NCBI RefSeq assembly: GCF_002304005.1
Contig: NZ_MRCQ01000013.1
Location: 62,001-126,000, forward strand
Length of the DNA: 64,000 nt
Source of the DNA: Flavobacterium sp. ACN6
GTDB lineage: Bacteria; Bacteroidota; Bacteroidia; Flavobacteriales; Flavobacteriaceae
Direction: 5' to 3'
Part shown: positions 34,090-42,063 of the stretch, one piece after another
How positions within the stretch are numbered: the stretch's first letter is position 1
Layout of the letters: every line of letters starts with the position of its first letter
Made by a program: the position numbers and the translations under genes
Notes under the pieces: model-generated
Told to the model about the DNA's origin: nothing
Database searches by the model: none
Seen by the model: the letters and a program-made list of their open reading frames with translations, nothing else

Positions 34090-37000
34090 ATGTTTAACAA
34101 ACAACACCTTTTCCTTTTTAAAATGGACTTTCGACTTTTGTCTTTAAGACTTTCGACTGTCTTGTTTTTCCTCCTTGCAGGCATTGTCTCCGCACAGGAA
34201 ATCCATAAAAATGAAAATACCTTTTTTCAGCCAACCAAAGAATCCTCAAAACCGTGGACATATTGGTATTGGATGAAAAGTGCCTATTCTAAAGAAGGCA
34301 TTACCGCTGATTTAGAAGCGATGAAAAGAGTTGGGATTGAAGGTGCCTATTTAATGACGATAAAAGGACCGGAAAATCCGCCATTGATAAATCCGCCGGT
34401 TTTGCAGTTGAGCAAAGAATTTTGGGATTTGGTGCGTTGGGCTTTAATTGAAGCAGATCGTGTAGGTGTAAAAATTGGTTTTCATCCAGCCGATGGTTTT
34501 GCCGTTGCCGGAGGACCTTGGATTACCCCTGAAATGTCAATGCAAAAAGTAGTTTGGAAAGATACAATCGTAAGCGGAAATAGTTTTAAAAACTTAAAAT
34601 TAGCCGTTCCAAATCATTATAAAGATTATTATAGAGACATTGCGACGTTTGCTGTTCCAGTAAAAGAAAGTTTTATAACTTCGGATAAAAAACGTCCAAA
34701 AATTACATCCACCAATCTGGAATCTGATGCGGCTATTTTAAGTTCATCAGAGAAAGATGGACAATTTAGAATGCCGAAAAAAGGCTGGATTCAATATGAA
34801 TTTGATGAACCATTTTTGTGTAAATCTATTCAAATAGAAACCAAAGGAAATAACTATCAGGCGCATCGTTTACTAATTGAAGTGAGTGACGATGGAAAAA
34901 ATTTCAAAAGTTTAGGACGATTAACAACGCCACGTCACGGCTGGCAGGATGTCGATGCTTTTTATACCCATAGCATTGTTCCCACAAAAGCGAAATATTT
35001 CAGGTTTGTTTACGATCCCGAAGGAACAGAACCAGGCGCAGAAGATCTTGATCCTGCAAAATGGAATCAGGGCTTAAAAGTAGCCAAAATCTATTTGTCA
35101 AACGAACCTTTGATCGACAATTATCAGGGGAAATCAGGAGCGATATGGCGTTTAAGTCCGCAAGTAACCGAAAAGGAAATCAGTTCTGCAGATTGTATCG
35201 ATCCTTCAAAAATGGTTAATGTTTCAAAGTTTGTTGATGCAGACGGCGTTTTAAACTGGAAAGCCTCCGCGAAAGCGAATTGGAGAATTATCCGTTTCGG
35301 TCATACTTCTACAGGTCACGAAAATGCTACAGCAGGTGCGGGAAGAGGATTAGAAGTAGACAAATTTAATAAAGAGGCGATTCGTTTTCAACTCGATCAT
35401 TGGTTTGGCGAAATGCTTCGTGCTGCTGGTCCGGAATTGGCTTCAAAAGTGGTTAAAATACTACATATGGACAGTTGGGAATGCGGAAGCCAAAACTGGT
35501 CGCCTGTTTTTAGAAATGAGTTTAAAACGAGAAGAGGTTATGATATTGTAGATTATCTGCCTGTTATGGCAGGAATTCCTGTAAAAGATATTCAGACTTC
35601 TGAGAAAGTTTTATACGATGTTAGAAAGACGATTTCAGAATTGGTGGCCGATAATTTCTTCGGAACGCTGAGACAAATTGCGGATGATGCAAATGTAAAA
35701 TTCAGTTCAGAAAATGTGGCTCCAACGATGATGAGCGACGGACTTTTGCATTTTAAATATATTGATTATCCAAGCGGTGAATTTTGGCTGAAAAGCCCAA
35801 CACACGACAAACCTAACGATATGTTAGACGCCATTTCGGGCGGACATATTTATGGAAAAGATATTATTCAGGCAGAAGCTTTTACGGCTTTAAAAATGGA
35901 TTGGGACGAACATCCGGGAAATCTAAAAGTGATTGCCGATAGAAATTATGCTCTTGGAATTAACCGTTTTTTCTATCACGTTTTTGTACATAATCCGTGG
36001 CTGGACAGAAAACCCGGAATGACTTTAGACGGAATTGGAACGTATTTTCAAAGGGACCAGACTTGGTGGGATCCTGGAAAAGCGTGGTTTGAATATTGTC
36101 AAAGAGTGCAGTTTCAGTTACAAAAAGGGAAACCGGTTATAGATTTGGCGGTTTTTATTGGCGAAGATTTGCCTTCTCGCTCTGTACTGCCGGATCGTTT
36201 GGTGCCTTTTATTCCGAATATTTTTGGGGAAGCAAGAATTGAAAGCGAAGCGATTCGTTTAAAAAATGAAGGACAGCCAAGTGCTAAAATGCCAAAAGAA
36301 GTATCGTATTCTAAAAACTTAACTGATTTATCGGAATGGATTAATGCGATGAATGGTTATCAGTACGATTCCTTTAATTCAGATGTTTTGATTAACCGTG
36401 CGAAAATCGAAAACGGAAAAATATCTTTTGGAGGCGGAATCGAATACGGCGCTTTATTTTTTCCTGACAGTCATAAAATGGCACCAAATAAGTTGCTTTC
36501 TTTGGCTTCCGCCGAAAAAATACTGCAGCTAGTAAAAGACGGCGCAACCATTTTTGTAGATGAAAAGCCAAATTTACAGCCCGGTTTACAATCAAATGAA
36601 GATTTCAAAAAATGGCAGCATGTTGTCGATGAAATTTGGAACAATTCAAATGCATCAACTTGGAAAATAGGAAAAGGAACGGTTATTAAATTACCGTATT
36701 TAGAGAATGATTTTGCTTCAATTGGAATCACGCAGGATGTTTATTTTCCAAATCTAAACAGAGCAGATTCTGAAACAATTGCATGGACACACCGCAAATC
36801 GGAAACAGAAGATATTTACTTAATTTCGAATCAAAAAGGAGAAAAAAGATCGTTTGAAGCTTCGTTTAGAATTACTGGAAAAATTCCCGTTTGGTATAAT
36901 CCCGTAACTGATAAAACTTCAGATTTGTCCAATTGGAAAATGCAAAATGGCAGGACAATTGTTTCGATTAATTTAGAGGAAAACGAATCTGGTTTTGTAA

Positions 37001-37548
37001 TTTTTAAGGATAAAACTGAAATGATTACTGTGGAAGTAAATCTCAATAAAACGAAATTTGAAACCGTGCAGACTTTAGATGAAAATTGGGAAGTGCAATT
37101 TAATCCTGAATATAAAGGTCCAAAAGAAGTGGTGAAAATCAATAAATTGTTTGATTGGAGTACTTCTGAAAATGAACAAATTAAATACTATTCGGGAACT
37201 GCAGTTTATAAAAAAGAGTTTGTGTGGAAAGGAAAAAATAGCGATAAAATCTGGCTTGATTTAGGTGAAATCGCCAATATTGCAGAAATCAAAATCAACG
37301 GAAAAGATTGCGGTTCGCTCTGGACTTTCCCTTATAAAAGCGATATTTCTCAAGCCTTGAAAAAAGGAAAAAATATAATAGAAATCAAGATCACCAATAC
37401 ATGGAGAAACCGATTAACAGGCGATCAAAAACTGCCAAAAGAAGAAAGGTCAACCTGGACAAATGCGAGCTATAGATTAGAAGGAGAACCGTTGTTGACA
37501 GCGGGATTATTGGGGCCGGTTGTACTAGTGAAAGAAAAGAATAAATAA
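34090..37548 (+). CDS. GH106-like alpha-L-rhamnosidase
   Basis: An 1152-residue secreted protein. The catalytic-domain opening PWTYWYWMKSAYSKEGITAD with LEAMKRVGIEGAYLMT is the GH106 signature (xxxWxWM, KEGIxxDLEAMKRxGI). The barrel continues through HMDSWECGSQNWSPVFRNEF and SENVAPTMMSDGLLHF, which hold candidate acidic catalytic residues. An inserted F5/8-type sandwich lies around 215-330, and a C-terminal galactose-binding-like domain (1035-1145) has WLDLGEIANIAEIKINGKD and ITNTWRNRL. GH106 enzymes remove rhamnose from rhamnogalacturonan. A start at 34123 would give a more compact signal peptide ending IVSAQ. Confidence 0.9.
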   Translation: MFNKQHLFLFKMDFRLLSLRLSTVLFFLLAGIVSAQEIHKNENTFFQPTKESSKPWTYWYWMKSAYSKEGITADLEAMKRVGIEGAYLMTIKGPENPPLINPPVLQLSKEFWDLVRWALIEADRVGVKIGFHPADGFAVAGGPWITPEMSMQKVVWKDTIVSGNSFKNLKLAVPNHYKDYYRDIATFAVPVKESFITSDKKRPKITSTNLESDAAILSSSEKDGQFRMPKKGWIQYEFDEPFLCKSIQIETKGNNYQAHRLLIEVSDDGKNFKSLGRLTTPRHGWQDVDAFYTHSIVPTKAKYFRFVYDPEGTEPGAEDLDPAKWNQGLKVAKIYLSNEPLIDNYQGKSGAIWRLSPQVTEKEISSADCIDPSKMVNVSKFVDADGVLNWKASAKANWRIIRFGHTSTGHENATAGAGRGLEVDKFNKEAIRFQLDHWFGEMLRAAGPELASKVVKILHMDSWECGSQNWSPVFRNEFKTRRGYDIVDYLPVMAGIPVKDIQTSEKVLYDVRKTISELVADNFFGTLRQIADDANVKFSSENVAPTMMSDGLLHFKYIDYPSGEFWLKSPTHDKPNDMLDAISGGHIYGKDIIQAEAFTALKMDWDEHPGNLKVIADRNYALGINRFFYHVFVHNPWLDRKPGMTLDGIGTYFQRDQTWWDPGKAWFEYCQRVQFQLQKGKPVIDLAVFIGEDLPSRSVLPDRLVPFIPNIFGEARIESEAIRLKNEGQPSAKMPKEVSYSKNLTDLSEWINAMNGYQYDSFNSDVLINRAKIENGKISFGGGIEYGALFFPDSHKMAPNKLLSLASAEKILQLVKDGATIFVDEKPNLQPGLQSNEDFKKWQHVVDEIWNNSNASTWKIGKGTVIKLPYLENDFASIGITQDVYFPNLNRADSETIAWTHRKSETEDIYLISNQKGEKRSFEASFRITGKIPVWYNPVTDKTSDLSNWKMQNGRTIVSINLEENESGFVIFKDKTEMITVEVNLNKTKFETVQTLDENWEVQFNPEYKGPKEVVKINKLFDWSTSENEQIKYYSGTAVYKKEFVWKGKNSDKIWLDLGEIANIAEIKINGKDCGSLWTFPYKSDISQALKKGKNIIEIKITNTWRNRLTGDQKLPKEERSTWTNASYRLEGEPLLTAGLLGPVVLVKEKNK

Positions 37549-38185
37549 TTTTTTGCCACAGATTATAGGATTACGAAGATTATTAATGATGTGACAAAAT
37601 AAAGAAAACAATTGCCTCCACCTTCCGCTGGAGATTTCAAAAGAGAACAAGATATGGGCTTAAGTCTAAAAGTTAGTTTGGCTAAAGCCTAAGAGATTGA
37701 AGAATTATAACCTTCGGCTAAAGCTGGAGGCAATTAAAATAAAAATTGCCACAGATTAAAGGATTCTTGTGACAAAGTAGACAAATCAATTGCCTCCAGC
37801 TTTAGCTGGAGGTTTAGAAAGTAGATAAGTATTGGGCTTTAGCCAAACTATTTTTTTTTGCTAAAGTATTATGAGTTGAAAAATTTTATGAACTCCAGTT
37901 AAAACTGGAGGCAATTGAAAAAATATATCGCTCCGCTGGAGCTTTTGTATATTGTTATTGTTTTTCTATAAATATCTCGTCCCTCTGGGACTTGCATATA
38001 AGTTCTAGAAGAGCAGAATATTTATTAAAAAGAAATTTAAAAACATGTATTTGTTTCAAAGAATATATGTCATTAGACAAGATAAAAAAGCTCTGTAAGA
38101 GCGAAATGTTTATAGAAAATAATAGTACGAGAGCAGTTAAGCTCCAGAGGAGCGACACATCTATTGAGAAATTAAAGAATAAAAA
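37549..38185. repeat. 637-base gene-free stretch of mixed palindromic repeats
   Basis: Contains CCTCCAGCTTTAGCTGGAGG near 37792-37812 and related TTGCCTCCA/TGGAGGCAA elements repeated from 37610 to 37915, then short palindromes with a variable stem: GCTCCGCTGGAGC, GTCCCTCTGGGAC, CTCTGTAAGAGC and CTCCAGAGGAGC. Short open frames here on both strands follow the repeats and are not genes. Confidence 0.75.
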
Positions 38186-39619
38186 ATGAAGAATTTTAAA
38201 CACATTTTAGTTATTGTAATTACATTTTTAGCAAGCCTTCAAATCAATGCCAAAATCAAACTGCCCGCATTGTTTACAGACAATATGATGTTACAGCAAA
38301 AGTCAAACGCACCAATTTGGGGCTGGGCAGAGAAGAACGCAAATATTGCCATAAAAACGTCTTGGGATGCTAAAACATATAAAGTAAAAGCAGATAATTT
38401 CGGTAAATGGAAAACAGAATTGCAGACCCCATCATTCAGCGGACCGTTTACAATTGAAGTTTCAGAAGGAAACGAAAAAGTTACTATTAAAAATGTTTTA
38501 ATTGGCGAAGTTTGGCTTTGTTCCGGACAATCGAATATGGAAATGCCTTTAAAAGGATTTCAGGGTCAGCCCGTTAAAAACGGAAACGAAATCATTGTAA
38601 GATCAACCAATAAAAACATTCGATTAATTACAATTCCGCGTGCGACGGTTTTGGAACCTTTACAAGATTTTGAAGGAAAGTGGGAAATTGCTTCGCCAAA
38701 ATCAACAGCTAATTTTAGCGCAACAGCATGGTATTTTGGTTCGCTTTTACAGGAAGTTTTAGATGTTCCGGTTGGTTTGATTCATGTTTCTTACGGTGGT
38801 TCAAGCATGGAAGCGTGGATGAATCAGGAAATGCTGCACGATTTTGCAAGCGCCAAAATTCCGACTACAAAAGAAGAATTAGCTAAAGATCCAAATCGTG
38901 TGCCAACGACTTTGTTTAACGGAATGCTTTCGCCTGTAATTGGTTACGGAATCAAAGGTTGTATTTGGTATCAGGGAGAATCCAATTATGAAAGGGCTTC
39001 TGAATATACCGCTTTGATGAAAAAAATGGTGTCAAGCTGGAGAGCTTTATGGAAACAAGGAGATTTTCCATTTTACTATGCGCAGATTGCACCGTTTAAT
39101 TATGCTTCTTTTCATCCAAAAGACTATTTGGAGAAATACAATTCGGCTTATATTAGAGAGGCACAGTTGAAAGCCTCAAAGGAAATTCCGAATACAGGAA
39201 TGGCAGTTTTGATGGATGTTGGAGAAGAAAATACTATTCATCCAATGGATAAAGAAAAAGGCGGAAATAGATTGGCATTTCAGGCTTTGGCCAAAACATA
39301 CGGAATTGAAGGTTTTGAATTCGAAAGTCCGAAATACAAATCGATGGAAATAAAAGACGGTTCGGTTACAGTATCTTTTGATGATGTTGCCAACGGAATT
39401 ACCTCTTATGATAAAGAAGTTTTAGGTTTTGAAATAGCGGGAGCAGATAAAGTTTTTTATCCGGCAAAAACGGTTGTAAGAAGAAAATCAGTGGTTTTGA
39501 CTTCTGATAAAGTAAAGAATCCAGTTGCTATTCGTTATTTATGGAAAGATTTCGCAAAAGCGGAATTATTTAGTGCAGGAGGATTGCCAGTTTCTTCATT
39601 TAGAACGGATGAGTGGTAA
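38186..39619 (+). CDS. Sialate-O-acetylesterase-type SGNH esterase (SASA family)
   Basis: A 477-residue secreted esterase. Signal peptide about 1-22 (LQINA). The mature start IKLPALFTDNMMLQQKS is the family opening, then a small beta domain, then the SGNH hydrolase: nucleophile Ser116 in WLCSGQSNMEMP, CIWYQGESNYERA as the Asn block, and VGEENTIHPMDKEKGGNRLA with the catalytic histidine. In pectin and xyloglucan loci such enzymes (CE20 and relatives) remove acetyl groups from glycans, not sialic acid. Deacetylation would open substrates to the rhamnosidases upstream. Confidence 0.87.
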   Translation: MKNFKHILVIVITFLASLQINAKIKLPALFTDNMMLQQKSNAPIWGWAEKNANIAIKTSWDAKTYKVKADNFGKWKTELQTPSFSGPFTIEVSEGNEKVTIKNVLIGEVWLCSGQSNMEMPLKGFQGQPVKNGNEIIVRSTNKNIRLITIPRATVLEPLQDFEGKWEIASPKSTANFSATAWYFGSLLQEVLDVPVGLIHVSYGGSSMEAWMNQEMLHDFASAKIPTTKEELAKDPNRVPTTLFNGMLSPVIGYGIKGCIWYQGESNYERASEYTALMKKMVSSWRALWKQGDFPFYYAQIAPFNYASFHPKDYLEKYNSAYIREAQLKASKEIPNTGMAVLMDVGEENTIHPMDKEKGGNRLAFQALAKTYGIEGFEFESPKYKSMEIKDGSVTVSFDDVANGITSYDKEVLGFEIAGADKVFYPAKTVVRRKSVVLTSDKVKNPVAIRYLWKDFAKAELFSAGGLPVSSFRTDEW

Positions 39620-39630
39620 TACACGGTCGC

Positions 39631-39716
39631 TCCTGCAAGGTTTTCAGAACCTTGTAGGTGTTTGATTGATTTGAAACTTAAAAAAGATACCTACAAGGTT
39701 TTGAAAACCTTGCAGG
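39631..39716. repeat. CCTGCAAGG inverted repeat
   Basis: Arms near 39631-39659 and 39690-39716, each itself a small hairpin (CAAGGTTTTCAGAACCTTG and CAAGGTTTTGAAAACCTTG), so the element can fold in two ways. It fills the gap before the DUF5703-like gene. Confidence 0.75.
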
Positions 39717-39726
39717 AAAGAAAACG

Positions 39727-42057
39727 ATGAAAAACAATATATTATTAATACTTCTCTTCACGACGCTTTGCCTCAAAGCGCAAATTCCTGCGCTTGATAG
39801 TTACAATCAGGTTTGGAAAACGCAAAGCCAAAATTCATCAGAATCTATGCCTTTGGGAGGCGGTGATATTGGTATGAATGTGTGGGTTGAAAAAGGCGAT
39901 CTGTATTTCTATTTTTCGAGAAGCGGAACTTTCGATGAACATAATACTTTATTGAAATTAGGTCGGGTAAAAGTGACTTTGAGTCCGAATCCTTTTGCCA
40001 GAAAAGAAGGTTTTCATCAGGAATTAAAATTGAAAGACGGGTACGTTTTAGTTGGTCAGAATGATACTAAAATCAAACTTTGGGTTGATGTTTATAAACC
40101 GATAATCCACTTGGATTTAGAAAGTAAAAATGCATTGAAAATGACCGCTTCTTATGAAAGCTGGCGTTATAAAAACCGCGATTCAAAAGGAAAAGCCAAT
40201 AATGCCAATTCATATAAATGGGCACCTCAAGGAGAGATTATTACGTATAAAGATTCGATTTCATTTGAAAACAACGGCATAAAATTCTATCACAGAAACA
40301 GAGAAAATACCGTTTTTGATGTTGCTGTGAAACAACAAAAAATGGAATTGGTTAAGGAGCAAATGCTGAACCCGATCGCGAATCTAACTTTCGGCGGATT
40401 TATGACGGGAGATAATCTAAAAGCAGACGGAACGTATTTAGGAAAATACCAGTCGACCGATTTTAAAGGCTTTAGTTTATCTAGTATAAAACCATCCAAA
40501 AAACATTCTTTACAGCTTTATTTAAATACCAGCCAATCAGATTTAAATTCTTGGAATTGTGACTTAAAAAAACAAATTTTATCTAATAAGAACACTTCAA
40601 AACAAGCAGAAAAAAACGCTATAAAGTGGTGGAATAATTTTTGGGAACGCAGTTTTATTTTTACGCATAAAAATCAATCGGCTGCCAAAGATTCAGTATA
40701 TCAAATTGGGCAGAATTACCAGTTATTCCGTTATATGTTAGGTTGTAATGCGTATGGGAAATACCCAACAAAATTCAATGGCGGACTTTTTACAGTTGAT
40801 CCCGTTTTTACCAATCCTGATTTAGATTTTACGCCTGATTTCAGAAATTGGGGCGGAGGGACCATGACGGCTCAAAACCAGCGATTGGTTTATTTTCCGA
40901 TGGTAAAAAGCGGTGATTTTGATATGATGAAATCGCAGTTGGATTATTATTTGAGTTTACAGAAAAATGCTGAATTAAGAAGCAAAGTTTATTGGAATCA
41001 TAACGGCGCGTCATTCACAGAACAATTAGAAAATTTCGGCTTACCAAATCCTGCAGAATACGAATGGAAACGTCCCGCCGATTACGACCCTGGAATGGAA
41101 TATAATGCGTGGCTGGAATATGAATGGGACACGGTTTTAGAATTCTGTCAAATGATGTTGCAACAGAAAGAATATGCGGGAGAAGATATTCAGAAATACA
41201 ATTCGTTTGTCGTTAGCTGCCTTCGTTTTTTTGATGAACATTATCAATATCTCGCAAAACAGCGAGGAAGAAAAGCTTTAGATGGAAATGGGAAATTAGT
41301 TTTATATCCGGGTTCAGGTGCTGAAACGTACAAAATGGCATACAATGCCAATAGTACAATTTCGGCATTACAAATAATTACAGCCAATCTTTTAAACCTT
41401 TCGGGAAAAGAGCTATCAAAAGAAGAACTGGAATATGTAAAGGGATTTCAAACCAGAATTCCGCCTTTAAACTTCGGACAAATCGAAAATCATAAAGTTT
41501 TGGTTCCAGCTAAAACTTGGGAAAGAGTTAATAATTCGGAAGTGCCGCAAATGTATCCCGTTTATCCATGGGGTATTTACGGCATTGGAAAACCAGATCT
41601 TGAAACGGCTTTAAATACTTGGAAATACGATCCAGATGCTTTAAAATTTAGAAGTCATATTGGATGGAAACAGGATAATATTTTCGCAGCTCGCTTGGGT
41701 TTAACAGAGGAAGCGGCGAAATACAATACATTAAAAATGGTGAATTCACAGCGTCGTTTCCCTGCATTTTGGGGACCGGGATTTGACTGGGTTCCAGATC
41801 ACAATTGGGGCGGATCCGGAATGATTGGCATGCAGGAAATGCTTTTGCAGGAAAGTGATGGGAAAATTTATCTTTTTCCGGCTTGGCCAAAAGACTGGAA
41901 CGTTCATTTTAAATTACACGTAAAACAAAATACGACCGTTGAAGGAGAATTGGTAAACGGCGAATTGAAAGTTTTAAAAGTAATTCCGGAAGAAAGAAAA
42001 AAAGACATTATAAATCTGTTAGGAAAATCTGAAACAGAAAAAACGAAATTAAATTAA
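39727..42057 (+). CDS. Secreted six-hairpin glycosidase-like protein (DUF5703 type)
   Basis: A 776-residue secreted protein. Signal peptide about 1-18 (CLKAQ). The N-terminal beta-sandwich (20-270) begins SYNQVWKTQSQNSSESMPLG and GGDIGMNVWVEKGDLYFYFS, the GGGxxG-N-W pattern seen in GH95-type and DUF5703 proteins. An (alpha/alpha)6 region follows (300-690), with DFRNWGGGTMTAQNQR, NHNGASFTEQLENFG and PGFDWVPDHNWGGSGM containing acidic residues that could be catalytic. A small beta domain ends it. The activity is not established as far as I know. Six bases separate it from the PL1 gene, so it probably processes a pectin side chain. Confidence 0.7.
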   Translation: MKNNILLILLFTTLCLKAQIPALDSYNQVWKTQSQNSSESMPLGGGDIGMNVWVEKGDLYFYFSRSGTFDEHNTLLKLGRVKVTLSPNPFARKEGFHQELKLKDGYVLVGQNDTKIKLWVDVYKPIIHLDLESKNALKMTASYESWRYKNRDSKGKANNANSYKWAPQGEIITYKDSISFENNGIKFYHRNRENTVFDVAVKQQKMELVKEQMLNPIANLTFGGFMTGDNLKADGTYLGKYQSTDFKGFSLSSIKPSKKHSLQLYLNTSQSDLNSWNCDLKKQILSNKNTSKQAEKNAIKWWNNFWERSFIFTHKNQSAAKDSVYQIGQNYQLFRYMLGCNAYGKYPTKFNGGLFTVDPVFTNPDLDFTPDFRNWGGGTMTAQNQRLVYFPMVKSGDFDMMKSQLDYYLSLQKNAELRSKVYWNHNGASFTEQLENFGLPNPAEYEWKRPADYDPGMEYNAWLEYEWDTVLEFCQMMLQQKEYAGEDIQKYNSFVVSCLRFFDEHYQYLAKQRGRKALDGNGKLVLYPGSGAETYKMAYNANSTISALQIITANLLNLSGKELSKEELEYVKGFQTRIPPLNFGQIENHKVLVPAKTWERVNNSEVPQMYPVYPWGIYGIGKPDLETALNTWKYDPDALKFRSHIGWKQDNIFAARLGLTEEAAKYNTLKMVNSQRRFPAFWGPGFDWVPDHNWGGSGMIGMQEMLLQESDGKIYLFPAWPKDWNVHFKLHVKQNTTVEGELVNGELKVLKVIPEERKKDIINLLGKSETEKTKLN

Positions 42058-42063
42058 ACCAAA

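Noticed and set aside
37955..38203. Overlapping open frames on both strands before the SASA esterase gene
   Set aside because: They follow the palindromic repeats and have no homology signal.
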